A DNA stretch of 64,000 nucleotides, taken from assembly GCF_008831285.2 (NCBI RefSeq), contig NC_045141.1, forward strand, positions 19,154,848 to 19,218,847. The letters are read 5' to 3'. The stretch is from Nymphaea colorata (lineage: Eukaryota > Streptophyta > Magnoliopsida > Nymphaeales > Nymphaeaceae). Every line of letters begins with the position of its first letter. Within the stretch, counting starts at the first letter, position 1. The position numbers and the translations under genes are program-made. Below are positions 50,501 to 62,490 of the stretch, in pieces. The notes beneath the pieces are model-generated. The model ran no database searches. It was given only the letters and a program-made list of their open reading frames with translations, and was not told where the DNA came from.

Positions 50501-53500
50501 TGTAAAGACCATCTGGCTATTCAAGTAGACAACTAAGACAAGGAACAAACACACTTAATTACAGAAGAAAACATATGGTTGCAATTTTGCATGTCAGGCA
50601 AAGAAACTTCTAAAATGAAGGGCTACACTGTAGTACAACCTCAGGATCGCAACAAAAGGGAAAGGAATATGAATAGACTATAGGAAATGGATTCTTATCA
50701 TGACTGAACAGGTGGTGGATATTCAGCAAGACAGTAACGCCAGGCTACTTCAAATCTTTCTTGCTGTACAAACACAAGAAACATTTGCTCTCGGATCATG
50801 AGACGAAGAATTGAAGAAATATTTTCCTTGTACGAAGCATTTTCTGAGCCTCTCAGGGCTACAACTTTCTCATGCTTGCAGTCACAAGGCTAAATTATTC
50901 TCATAGGAATCATTCTCAAAAGTCTGAGGGAATGTCTCAAAATGTGGTTGCTAGTATAATTCAACTATTGAAAACATTCAAACATGCCTTGAGAAAGTAA
51001 AATCATTCATCTCAAGCTTCTCTTAAGCATTTCATCATCAGCACAGCGCAAAATCATCACAATTTCCCTAACTTTACTTATATATGAAGAATGAATATTC
51101 TTCTTTATGTGCCCCCAGAATTCCAGGACCATGCACTTCAAGAACCTGAAAACCACAAACGGGGCATTTGGATGACACACCAAAACCAGGTTTTGGAGGC
51201 AAAACCAGCCAAGCTTTTGGTATGTTTGGGTGCCATCAAAACAAGGTTGAAGGAAAGCCCGGTTTTGCAAAAGGGAGGGAAAAACCTGACCCCCTCAAAT
51301 TATTCATAAAAATCCAGGTTTTGGGTGTGCCACCCAAACAAATAATGTTTTCACAAAACTGGGATAGATGAGGGTGTCATCTAAATGCCCCCAAAGAGTT
51401 TGACCAAGTTTTCTTATAGACGTAAAGATAACTGATTTGTTAGACATCATGAGCTTAATGTAATGACCTACCAGTTAAAAGTGGCACTCATGGTATCTAC
51501 TAACCCAGTGGCAAGCAATAAGATAGCAAAGGTGAAATGATGTATCCAACTATTAAAACATATGAATCTTCCAATACTATTTGACAAACTTGCCAACTAT
51601 CAACTTTACATTACTAAAAACTCAAGGAAGATTTGCTTGGCCTCTGTTTGTATACATGTGCATCCACATACTAATACAAACAGATTTTCAAATCAACTAA
51701 AATCATCCTCATGTGCTGAGAGTTGTAAATAGAAGTTACATGTTAAACCCAATGTACACATATAGGGCCAAAGGATGATGGCTCAGTTTCTTCTCCACCA
51801 AGTGATCAAGACAAGCAATGGAAGAAGATTATCCTAAAAAGACAAACAAGGACCGACATATTATCAAAAAACAGACTCTGCAATTCATAGAAAAACTTGC
51901 CAAAACATCCTAAAATGCTTAAACTTGTGAAGCTTTATTAAGTCGTTGAAAACCAAAAGAACTACATCCTAACGACAAGTGGATCCAAAGATTTTTTTTT
52001 GCAATCAAATATTCAAATAAGTAGATCCAGAGGTTCTATTTAAAATAATAGCGACAATAATACAACAGAGAACAATAATACAACAGAGGAGAAACAAAAG
52101 TATAAACTATAAAGTACAGACAGGGACAGAAGATATACATAATGTACAAAGTACATAATACTTTACAGTCAGTTTTGGAGACTTCGTTGCATAAATAATA
52201 TCTCAGGATAACATTCGAAACATGAATTTTCCTCAAGAGAGTCATGACAAACCATTGATACTTTTTGAAACATGTTTTTTCTCAATGAAATCTTGGAAAA
52301 ATATTGGTAAGCCAAAAACAAATAAGCAAACAGATATAGTGTAAAGACAACGACAAAGACAAAGGGTGCATTGATTATAAAACGTTTTTCTTCTGGAAAG
52401 AGAAAGCTGCATAAAATTTCTGGATGGGCAAGGATCAAGCACAACTATATCGAACAGGTCCATTGGGATCCATGGATCTATAAATAGTATCCCACAGAAA
52501 TTAATGTTAGGACATAGGATCCTTTCAGCAAAAGTGGGCTCCCATCCAGGAAGCCAAGCTGGCCTAAAAATGGGTGATTTTCTTAATGTTTACAGATAAG
52601 ATACAACATAAATTTTGTTAATGTGCAGGTCTGTTGGTTTGCCCAAATGTAGCTTTATATTTTAATTCGCCATTGAAATCTTCCTGATTGCCCCTCCTCA
52701 TTTCTCCTCCTTTCCTTTTTTCTTTTTTCCCTTCTTTTCTGAAATTAATACGAGGACACAAAATTCTTTCAGTCGAAATTAGGCTTGCATCCAAGAAGCC
52801 AGATGGGCTAAACAAAAGGTGGTTTTTCTTAACATTTACCAAGTAGATACAACAAAATTTTCATTATTTCATCAATGTGCAGATCTGTTGGTTGGTCTAA
52901 AATGTAGCTCTAATTGGTTTTTGAAATCCTTCCTATTCTCCCTCCTCATTTCTCCATTTTATTCCTTTTTCTCCTTCCACATAACTCAGACCAGGTAGCC
53001 TAAACACCATATAACTCCAAATAGGCCTCTTTGGGGGATCTAACCACCAAGATACTGCATGATGATTTTGGTAATAACAAGATTGATAGACCTTTTGGCA
53101 TTTCTTTGCATCAAAAACAAAATTTGTTCATTCTTTACAGCAATTTAGCGTTTAATAATGTCATCCAACTTAGACGTTTTGAACAAATTATCAATATTTG
53201 TGCACAAAAAATGCTTACAAGTTGTAGCAGCGCTACCTAGACACGCTTGCAGAATACAAGTATTCCAAGGGTAAAACAATGATGTCAAGAAAGAGACTTC
53301 TGTAGACAAATTATCGGAACCATGTATGAAAACCATTACAAGTTTAGCACCTCTGCTGAAAACAATTGCAAACTGCATATATTCTAAGCAAAATTATCCT
53401 TAATATGACAACAGCATATTTGTGTCATTCAACCCACTTTTGCAGCTTATATGATCCCACATTAATCTGTCTTGTGCTATGTTGCAAAAGAAACAGGTAC

Positions 53501-54130
53501 ATGGATGAGATAAACAATTTTAACCAAAACGGACAAGTTAAAACAAAAAGAAAACACTACCACGAGGATCAATGTTTCATCTCAGCAACCAAAGGAAAAA
53601 TAGAGAAAAACGCAACCAAGCTACACATAATGTGTGGTTCCAAGTTTCCAACTCCAATAAAGAAGAGAAAAAAGCAGGATGCAGAAAAGCCATATTTTAT
53701 TACCAAATGCTGCTAGTTGCTGCTTCCTCCCAGATCCTGGTGGCCGCCCTCTACCCCGCTTCTGCAGTGGCGTTGCTGATGGTGGTGTGGCTGAAGAAAG
53801 AGGTTTTAATGCTAATGCCATTGTCCCATCTGGGCCATATTTTCTTGGCCTACCTCTCTTTCGTTTCACTGGCTCTGATGACACCACCCCTCCCGACATG
53901 CCCGTGCTAACACCATGAGGCGAAACTGTTGTTGCTGGCGATTCAACAGGATACGTAGCGACAGAACTGCTGGCATTGGACTGAACAGTATAACCAGAAC
54001 TAGGTAGAGGGCGTAGCCCGTCCTGACCATGCAAGCCAATCTGAATTCCAGTACCCGAGCTGCAAATACCTTTTTGCTGCATATAATATGAGGATGACCC
54101 TGATAACGCCATTCCTTCCCTCCCATCCAT
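47575..54130 (-). CDS. AHL: AT-hook motif nuclear-localized protein (AHL9-like, two AT-hooks)
   Basis: Five exons on the minus strand: 54130-53704, 50301-50249, 49925-49794, 48152-47991 and 47811-47575 (TGA), 336 residues, all GT-AG. Two AT-hooks bind the minor groove of AT-rich DNA: KRKRGRPRKYGPDG (89-102) and KRGRGRPPGSGRK (124-136). The PPC/DUF296 domain (143 to about 265) starts GSAGMGFTPHVITISTGED and includes GRFEILCLSGSY and SPDGRVIGGGVAGLLIAASP; it drives AHL oligomerisation and contact with other nuclear factors. The N-terminus (MDGREGMALSGSSSYYMQQK) and the C-terminal SGDIRSSHRDIDL resemble Arabidopsis AHL9. AHLs act in chromatin and growth control. The start is the ATG at 54130; the frame has no upstream ATG before a stop. 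Intron 1 is 3.4 kb and holds a duplicated block, a MITE and a tandem repeat. Confidence 0.95.
51161..51391. mobile_element. MITE with 18-bp terminal inverted repeats
   Basis: GGGGCATTTGGATGACAC at 51161-51178 is matched by its reverse complement, with one mismatch, at 51374-51391. The interior (231 bp total) has palindromic CCAAAACCAGGTTTTGG-type sequence near the left end and no coding capacity. The related sequence at 61.5 kb lacks it. No unambiguous target-site duplication, so the superfamily is not assigned. Confidence 0.75.
52505..52970. repeat. Diverged tandem duplication of about 240 bp in AHL intron 1
   Basis: Unit 1 (about 52505-52730) and unit 2 (about 52745-52970) share CTTTCAG, CATCCA(G/A)GAAGCCA, GATACAACA, AATGTGCAG(G/A)TCTGTTGGTT and CCTCCTCATTTCTCC in the same order at about 75-80% identity by eye. 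Confidence 0.75.
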
Positions 54131-57100
54131 GCATTTATTTAACAAGCAACGATATCAGACACCCAGAATGCAAGAGAAAAAGCAAACGAAGAAGATATCC
54201 ACAACTATACAAGGCCAAAAGTCCACGACCCCTCTTCCTTTCGTTCGGTTATTCAACATACCCGTTGGAGGTTAGCTTTTGCGAACGCACTCAAGTACGT
54301 GACCATAGCTCAATTGTTCACCATGCTAGTTCACAACCTTCAAAAGCACACATAGGCAACCCCTAGCATAAACTTGGTACCATCTCAAAGATGAACGGCT
54401 CTACCATGTTATCTAACAGAGTTTTCAAGGAGAAAAGGAAACCAGAATCTGATGCACAATGCATGAATAGAACCAGGCAAACAAGAAGAACGTCTCAAAA
54501 TTTAACTGATTGAAACTCAACAAAAATGGTATATAGGTAGGAGGTAAACGATCCAACACTAGAGAGAGAGAGAGAGAGAGTAAAAAACCACAGAGAACCA
54601 CTACCACGAGGGAGAAGCAAAAAAACGAGCTTTCCCACCAAACGTTTCCACCATTAAAAGTAGAGAACAAGGGAGACGGAGGTTGAGCACCGAAATTGCA
54701 TGATCTTAAACCCATTATATTTTAGGGTTGAAAATCCCCAAGAAACAAAATCCACCAAATTATGGCCACTAGAACACCCCATCGTTTCCCAATCTTGATC
54801 AAAGCGTCGGAAAAAATCCACAAATGGTGTCCAAAATGATGCAGGATAGGTAACTTCCAACTTCCGCATTTTGATTACGCAAAAGAAACCATATAAAGAC
54901 AATGATGGAATAACCAACAGGGACGGGAGATGGCACTTTTTTTTTTTTTCCAAAAAGTTGGTATTGAAGGATAATCGACAGAAGCCTGAGTAAGAAAGAA
55001 ACTAGACAAATGCTAAATTCCACTCAGATGCTTGATTTTGTGAAAGTAAATCTCCTCGTAGACCCGGAAATGAACACAGAAACTCACAGCCCAAGTGCCG
55101 CGAACTCCCCATTTCACACCTTAAAAGCAAGCAGATAACCTGAAAAAACCTACATAATATGACGATTTCATGGAAGCTGCTGTGACAAGAGAACTTGAAA
55201 GGAAAAAATAAAACGATTGAACCCAAAAGAGCGTAAATCCCTTCCAAGAACGACAAGAAGAAAAGAAGGTCCGACTTCCGAAACTTCAGCACGGTTTAGA
55301 ATCCCGGGGTCTTTTGGGCCAACAAAAACAGCCTTCTGCAGAGACCTTTGGACGAAAGAAGAGAAATGGCGAAAAAGTCTCCTTTGCAGCTACCATATTG
55401 TCTTCCTTTCGGGAAGAGAGAGAGAGAGAGAGAGAGAGAGGTAGAAGCAACCACGGCTGCTGCTGCTGCTCTCACCTATGGTGGTGGTATGCCGATGGCT
55501 TTTGCCGGTTCTGGTGGAGCAACAGCAAGATTAGGAAAAAGGAAACGAGTGAAAGAAGGAGAAGAGAGCAAGGAGGGCGCGCAGAGGAGGGAGAACTTTC
55601 CCCATTGGAGAGCACTGTCCTCACTTCTACGGAGAAGGAGGGGGAAGAGGAGAAGACAGTACAACTACACCTACTACTACAACTACGACGTCTATTACGG
55701 CTACTGCTACCACTACGACTAATACAAGAACGGCTGCCCCCGATGCTAACGCCGCTGCCCTTGTGTCCCCTCCCCATCAAACGTTCGGCTCGTACATAGA
55801 ACTCCTCTCTCTCTCTCTACAGAGATTAGAGGTGCAGGTTATTATGCTATCAAAGCAGAAAATGGCTCCCTGTTCTGCGTTGCTCCCTGGTTCTCAACTC
55901 AAGCCTTGCTTCGATTAGTCTTTGTTCTATTACATTTACAAGAGAAACAGAGACACGTATGGAAAGAAAGAGGATGATGAAGGTGATCATGGCCATGATA
56001 CTGGTGACGATAGAGAGGAAGAGACACGTCTGCAGCTGGTCAGGGCAGGATTCTCATTCTCTAATTCAACTTATGCTGTTTGAACTTCTGACAAATCACC
56101 AAAATTCTCATCAGGAAATTTCCATTCTCAAACCTCCTCTTAGCCTTAATCTTGTAAATAGTATACTCAAAAAAAAAATTTGCTTTTTTAAACTGGAAAA
56201 AAAACTAAAAAAGCGTGACCATTATTTTTTAAATCTGATGGATACCTTTCGATCAAAACTCACAGAAACTACTCACGGGAAAGTCGTTGATGAAACTGAT
56301 GCCGTGTTATAAGATATCCTCCTTGAAAGTAATTTAACAAAAGGCTTACCATGGACGGAGATTTTGTCTTCGCAGGGCTGTGTTAGTAAAATGCACGAAT
56401 GTTAACGCGGCTGCTGAAATCTTCGCGACTAGCAAAATGACCGAAACGCCCTCTCGTTGTCCTTCTTCAAGCTTTCGTCGGGAAGCGCGCCAACAATCCG
56501 TTTTGGGTTTTCGCGCGGAAGGCGGTGCAGCGGGAAGGCGGGGGTTTTCCTTTTTTCTTTCGCCTTGATTACGTTATTGCCCTTTAGTCTTTCAGTTATT
56601 TACGGACGGCGGGGCGGCAGCCGTATGCGGTATGCCTTGTTATACGGATCCCATTTGATTTCGGACATCCAAATGGAACCGAAATTCGGACCCGGACCAG
56701 ATTTATGAGAGAGCCATGGCGTCCAAATGATGTGGTGTTTTGGTTTGGATAAAAGTTGGACCGAACTTAAGATATCGATCCAAAATTTATTCACATCCCC
56801 GGCAGAATTTATTTGAATCATCCGGGCCTCTTCCTCTGACCCGCGATTGTCCCACTGTTCCACAGCATGTGCCGATCAGAGGCCCACGACGAAGAGGGTG
56901 TTTGTTTACTTGTCATTGGCATGCACGGAACAGGACTGGTGGAACGTCTGTTTCTCAGCATTCCAAAGGCCAAAACAACGAAGTCTGTACCCCCACGTCC
57001 TGTTCTTGTTTTGCATGGAGTTCCTGCTTCAACAGTCACCAATGCTCCCCTCCTTTCATTTGCCTTCAAAAATTTATGATTGTATTAGTGCCTAGGAAAG

Positions 57101-57141
57101 AACCATGTACCTTCATATCGATATAACGCTCTACCTCTATA

Positions 57142-57453
57142 GATTTGTTTAGTAATGGGAACAGTAACGAACTGTTGTCTAAATTTATCCTCAAAATTAA
57201 GACAGGTGCATGGAATATTTAGCATACCGTTCCAAGCATAAAACGATTTATTATTATTTTTATTGTCAAACGGCCCTTATAAGTTACAATGGAATAATGT
57301 TCATAGGAATGTGCCACAAGTCCAACTAGCTATGTCATGTTCATTGAATCTATTTTAAAAATTGTGACAAATTTATGAAATACTGTAACATAGTGTTTCA
57401 AGCATGGAACAATTTGTTACTGTTCTTACTGTCAAATGGCCCCTTATAAGTTG
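57142..57453. mobile_element. MITE-like element, copy 3, with internal tandem repeat
   Basis: The left end (ATTTGTTTAGTAATGGGAAC, then AGTAACGAA) resembles the reverse of the right end (ATTTGACAGTAAGAACAGTA, then ACAAA). The interior holds TGAATCTATTTTAAAAATTG then TATGAAATACTG, like the elements at 31799-32012 and 32330-32475. The segment at 57229-57290 is repeated at 57391-57460 (AAGCAT, GTCAAA, GGCCC, TTATAAGTT). Confidence 0.45.
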
Positions 57454-57914
57454 CAATAAAGTCATGTTCATAAACTGAAATGAGACGGCTCATAGCAATC
57501 TATTCTCTTTGTTTTTTTCTTTTTCCGTTTTTATGTAAAGAAACAGCATCGTCCTGAGGCACTTTGTCTGTCGTTTGATAGCATAAAAGCACAAGGCTAG
57601 CACCAGTACCATTGTCCCCATGTCCTATGTCTGCTTGTGTTCGTGTAAGAGGTCGAAAGTTGAGATAACAAAAAAGGCAGAGTTGGGATTTGCTTTAGGG
57701 TGTTCAACTTTGACTCTCCACACTTCCTTTGAGTACTAAAAAAAATAAAAGTAAACAATTTTATATAACAATAAAAAAGCGTTCATCATGTTCGAACGAA
57801 TTTCACGTTTAAACCAGAAATTATAATTATTCAATATAGTTTGACTGTACGAGTTCGTATGATCACTACTAAAATTTTGCTTATAAAAAAACAAATTGCT
57901 ATTTTATAAACAGA

Positions 57915-58225
57915 AATGTTCATGGCGCAGTCTTCCACAGACGATCAATTTGTTAACTTCTTTATCATTGTTAACAAGAATCATTACGGCCTAATTCGGT
58001 GACATTCTCAACAACAGAGTTAACACTTGTTAAAAAGAATTATTTATTGTCTCTCTCACACAACACTTAAATGCAAAACAAGATTTCTGGCACAAGGGTC
58101 TCCAAATCCCACCAAGTTCACAAATTAAACAAAAATAAACACACACGCAAGAATTTCCAGGGCTTCACGTCGGCGCCAAATCAAACACAAGCAGTGCTTC
58201 ATTTGGCCGTGTTTGCTGCAGGCGG
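57915..58225. repeat. PAR1 3' flank, duplicated at 62491-62907
   Basis: Shares GCGCAGTCTTCCACA, GATCAATTTGTTAAC, CACTTGTTAAAAAGAAT and TTTCTGGCACAA with the second location in the same order and orientation, next to the second PAR1-like gene. Confidence 0.85.
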
Positions 58226-59525
58226 TCATGCCTCTTTGTTCTCTGGTTTCTTTTTGTGGTGGTCCTTATTCTGATGCTTCTTCTTATCGTGCTTCTTCTT
58301 CTTATGATCATCCTTCTTTGTCTTCTTCTTGTGTTGTTTCTTCTTCTTCTTCTCATCCTCTTTCTTCTTCTCGTTCTTCTTCTTCTTATCCTTCTTCTTC
58401 TTTTTGTCTGTTCCTGTCGCAGCATGTGAACGGGGCGTTGATCCTACTGTTGGCTGAGACACTGGAGCTGGCACCTGCTCGGATCCTGGAGCTGGCTCCG
58501 AGGCAGCTGCTGGTTCGGAACCCGGCGCCGGTGTTGGCTCCGACGGAGGTGGCAATGACCCTGGTGCTGGAGCCACAAAGCCGGAGCTGAGCGTCTCAAA
58601 CATCCCACGCCTGGGGTTATCGTTCAATGATTCACATAGTTTGGGGAGGAAGATGCCTGCACCATCGTTGGCAGCAATAACATCATTTTCGATACCATTC
58701 ATCATATGCAAAAGTAAACCGTAGAGAAAGAGAGAGAGAGAAAGTCATGGCGTTGATGTGGGTGCACTACAGGGTGACAAAAATGGCGGAGGGAATAACT
58801 TGCCTTCAGCTGCAGCAAGGTTGAAGTAAAGGTCGACGATGTTGGGGCAGCCTCCATAGCAAGGAGCGGAGCAAAGTCTCTCCAGGAATTGGCGCTCCAT
58901 GAGCGAGTCGGAGGAAATGCCGACCGAGCTTCTGTCCACACCACATGCCTCCACGCACCTGTCGCTCTCGACCCACCCGGCGATGTCGGCCACCTTCACC
59001 TGAGACGTCCTGCATTGCAGCCTCACCTCTTCCCCGTAATTGTACTTCTCGAGCACGCACCGCATTCCGGCCGACGACACCGAGAACGCGCACATCTCCG
59101 TCGGTAGGTTCTCGCAAACTATTTCCCCTGTTCATGATTCGACCACAACCACCACAATATTTGGTATTCATGACCAGTTACAGAGCAAAAGCAGAGGACC
59201 TCGATCGGACACCAAAAGAGCAAAATGATCGCAAAATCGAAATAATGTAGCAAGTAATGCGGGAAACATGGTCTGATCGTTTTGTTAATTAAATTACGCT
59301 CGATTCATTTGTCTACAAGAACTTCAACTGTTGGAGTTTTAGCCAAAAGAACATGCTCGATTCGAACTGACATGAACGACAACAAAATGATGAGTTACTT
59401 ATTATTGAATATTGAAGCATTGAATTGCTACGTATATATATATATTTACCGTAAACACACTGAATTGCCAACATGGAAGCGATGGCCATCGTAACCATTG
59501 CCGCAAGGCCTCGAGAACCCGCCAT
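58226..59525 (-). CDS. PAR1: PAR1-family secreted protein with Pro-rich and Lys/His-rich C-terminal extension
   Basis: Three exons on the minus strand: 59525-59450, 59127-58804 and 58656-58226 (TGA), 276 residues; known PAR1 proteins are about 170-190. A hydrophobic signal peptide (MVTMAIASMLAIQCVYG, to about residue 26) suggests secretion. The Cys-rich PAR1 domain (about 27-155) begins EIVCENLPTEMCAFSVSSAG and contains ECR-like LQCRTS, ACGVDRSSVGISSDSL, CSAPCYGGCPNIVDLYFNLA and LPKLCESLNDNPRRGM. PAR1 (photoassimilate-responsive) has no known biochemical function. Residues about 160-205 are a Pro/Ala/Ser linker (PAPGSEPAAASEPAPGSEQV). Residues 217-276 are 34 Lys and 6 His among about 59 residues (KKKKKDKKKKNEKKKEDEKK and onward). 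The second intron (58657-58803) starts with GC (AG|GCAAGT), required to keep the conserved family frame AAAEGIFLP. TATAA at 59617-59621 fits a promoter. Confidence 0.92.
58798..58804 (-). other. Non-canonical GC splice donor of PAR1 intron 2
   Basis: On the minus strand the junction reads GAAG|GCAAGT, the standard consensus of GC-AG introns; the acceptor is GTGCAG at 58657. No GT donor nearby preserves the family reading frame. Confidence 0.75.
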
Positions 59526-59616
59526 GGCGGACACCTCCCAGATGGAGGAAGATCAAGAAGACGCTCAGGAATCGCTTGCAAATTGCGATGCCCGTCTTTG
59601 GGAGCTAGGGTGGCAC

Positions 59617-59621
59617 TTATA
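59617..59621 (-). promoter_or_regulatory. Probable TATA box of the PAR1 gene
   Basis: CTATAAG on the minus strand, about 92 bp upstream of the ATG at 59525; initiation about 30 bp downstream would give a leader of about 60 nt. Confidence 0.5.
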
Positions 59622-61280
59622 GAGCCAAACTTGGTCTTCGATAGGGAAGCTTTAGCAGTCGACGTGCTTGCAAGTTACAAGTACTAAAATGAAAGGTGCG
59701 AACGTGATAACCAATTCAAGTAGAGTTGCCATAGATTGGACCAACCAGAATGATGAGGCAGCAGGGAACTAGCTAGATTTAATGGCATGCACGTACCCAA
59801 GTTTTATAGAAAGAGAGAGAGAGAGAGATGCGATCATTCAAAGATCTGTCGCCATTAGGTTTATTCAAACATTAGTAAGTTGTATTTGGCAAACGCAATC
59901 ATATAAGTCTACCTAAAATTTAAAAGAGAAAAAAAAAAAAACCTTTTTGGGTCTACTTTCTTGTCCTTAATTTTAGAAAACGAGGCCAATTTTTTGCTAT
60001 TTCTCTAACAAGGATCGACTTTAAGGAACTGTGGTTGAAGGTTGCTGTAGGAAAAGAATGAGAGAATAAAAGGTCCAAAGTTTTGGGTCATTTATATCAG
60101 AAAAGGTTATTTATGATGTCCTTTCACCGTTGTCCAACCATTGTAAGACATGTGGCACATTATGCTGCGTGTAAAATGCATAAGATACAACTAAAGTTCG
60201 TTTATCTATATTTTAGTGATAAAAAAGCAAAATTGCGACCATTTTCTCAAACAAGAGAAAATTTTCATTTCACAAATCATGTTACATAATACTTGAAAGT
60301 AAGGTCGCACCTCATGGTTAAATTCTAAAAAGATCGTGCAAGGTAAGTTCACTATAAACTTAGATAGCCAACTTGAAACACCTTGTTGGAATGTTTTGTC
60401 TCATACCTAGAGGAATCTAAAGAGACTTGTATGGATATTGAGTAAGTGACTAAATGTCATGGTTGCTAGTCTTTTGAAGACAGCAATTGTTAGGGGCACG
60501 TTGAAATCCATCAAACTAGGAATTTGTGCTTTGCGTGAGCATGTTCTTGGTTATTATGGTTGTATCAGAATTGGTTCAACACTCAAATCTAAAGTACCAT
60601 AAGCATAGATGCATGCGCGTTAAGGGAGTATAATTAGAATACTTTATTGGAAAGTTTAATTACGTATCTAAAACTGTGAAAAAACTTGAGAGACTTACAA
60701 AGAGCTGGGTAAATGAATTATTGTCATAGTTTCTAACATTTTTATGGTTTGAACTGAAACTATTAGAAGACGAGTTCTGATATGGCAGACTAAAAGCTTA
60801 TTCTCTGTACCGGAATGGTCGAGGATACTTCAAGATCAAATAGGGGAGATGAAATTGTAAATATATAAGTCAAGTTGTTTCTCAAAAGTCTGAAATACTT
60901 TTCAAAGGACGGGAGAAGAGAAACAAATGAAGTTTCTTGAATTATTTTTTAATCTCATTTGATGAGTATTTTGGACTCTTGAAAGTCAATATTGGATGTT
61001 GGTATCCAAAGGAACTTCACTATTTCAGAGTTTGAAGTCGAACAAAATTGCTGGTCCTTTACACAAGCATATTTGCAATTTGTCTATATGTCATTGGCAA
61101 CATGACCATGGACAAATTAATTTATATTTTATACACCTACACACCCTCTCATTTTGTCAATGTACTGAAATAACTCTTTAATATTGAACATAATGTTTCA
61201 AAGAAAATTTTTGTCGAAAAATACGTGCTTGTATTAGTTAAAAATTTCTAGTGCGTGCCGTATTTTTGTGCATTTTTTCA
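59622..61280. other. Upstream region of PAR1; no gene
   Basis: AT-rich, with a short GA tract (59814-59829). The stretch at about 60370-60960 may be an old, broken LTR-retroelement remnant: 60655-60710 resembles 33341-33400. No coding domain is recognised. Confidence 0.4.
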
Positions 61281-62350
61281 ACCTCTCAGGGCTGCAACCT
61301 TCCCATGCTTGCAGTCACAAGGCTAAATTATTCTCACATGAATCATTCTTAAAAGCCCAAGGGAATGTTTCAAAAAGTGGCTGCAAGTGTGCTTCAACTA
61401 TTGAAAATATTTAAAACATGTCTTGACCAAGTAAATCATTCATCTCAAGCATTTAATGAATGAATACATTTGTATGAAGTCTAACTAGAACTAAGCTTCT
61501 CTTAAGCTATTCATCATCAACACAATGCAAAATCATCACAATTTCCCTCAAGTTATTCAGAAAAAAAAAATCAAGTTTGCGGAAGGTAACACCCCAAAGA
61601 GTTTGACCAAGTTTGCTTATAGGCGTAAACATGACTGATATGTTAGACATCAGAAGCTGGCATGTAATGACCTACTAGTTAAAAGTGGCAATGCACTTAT
61701 GATATCTACTAACCCAGTGGCATTCAATAAGATTACAAAGATGAAATGATGTATTCAAACATATGGATCTTCCAATACTATTTGACAAACTTGCCAACTA
61801 TAATCAACTTTACATCACTCGAAACTCGAGGAAGATTTTCTTGGCATCTGTTTGTATACGATGTGCATATCCCCATACAAATACAAATAGGTTTTGCAAT
61901 CAACTAGAATCATCTTCATGTGCTGAGGCCTGAAAGTTGTAAATAGGAGTTATATAATGTTAAAGCCAGTACACATATATGGGGCCAAACGATGAGTAGG
62001 GTTCAGTTTTTTCTCCACCAAGTGCTCACGACAAGCAACCGAAGAAGGTTATCCTAAAAAGACAAACAAGGACCGACATATTCTAAAAAAAAAGTCTCTA
62101 CAATTCATAGAAAAACATGCCAAAACAACATTCTAAAATGCTTAAACTTGTGAAGTTTACTTAATTTTACAGATATATGAAGTCGTTGAAAACCCAAAGA
62201 ACTACATCCTAATGACAAGTGGATCCAGCGATTTTTTTGCAAGCTTGAAAATATTCAACTAAGTAGATTCACAACATAAAATTGGGTTTCAAGTTTAATT
62301 GTGTGTGATTTTGCTAATAACAAGATTGATAGACCTTTTGGCATTCCTTA
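61281..62350. repeat. Segmental duplication, copy 2 (orphan AHL intron sequence)
   Basis: Collinear with blocks of AHL intron 1 at 50848-53103 (see that entry), in the same orientation. It is not flanked by AHL exons here. Confidence 0.85.
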
Positions 62351-62490
62351 TGTCATAAGTGAAATATACAAACTGTGGTTTCAGCATTGACCCTCCAACG
62401 TGGATATCAAATCCATACTACACTGTAAAAAAAAGTGTAGATTTGAGGTTAAGTACAAGGATACTAAACCTTAACACCAATCCATTTAAG

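Larger units (their letters stand above)
50848..53103. repeat. Segmental duplication, copy 1 (inside AHL intron 1)
   Basis: 50848 to about 51073, 51391-52034 and 53060-53103 are collinear with 61281 to about 61552, 61593-62275 and 62305-62350, with only scattered differences. Copy 1 contains a MITE (51161-51391) and about 1 kb (52035-53060) absent from copy 2. Confidence 0.85.
54131..58225. other. Region between the AHL start and the PAR1 3' end
   Basis: The AHL promoter and leader must lie in the left part; GA tracts at 54560-54580 and 55417-55440 read as CT-rich leader on the minus strand. No other gene is supported; the 161-codon frame at 55314-55799 is low-complexity. A MITE-like element (57142-57453) follows, and from 57915 the PAR1 3' flank that is duplicated at 62491-62907. 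Confidence 0.5.

Noticed and set aside
55314-55799. 161-codon plus-strand frame upstream of AHL
   Set aside because: Low-complexity Arg/Glu and Leu runs from GA and CTA tracts; probably AHL leader or promoter read backwards.
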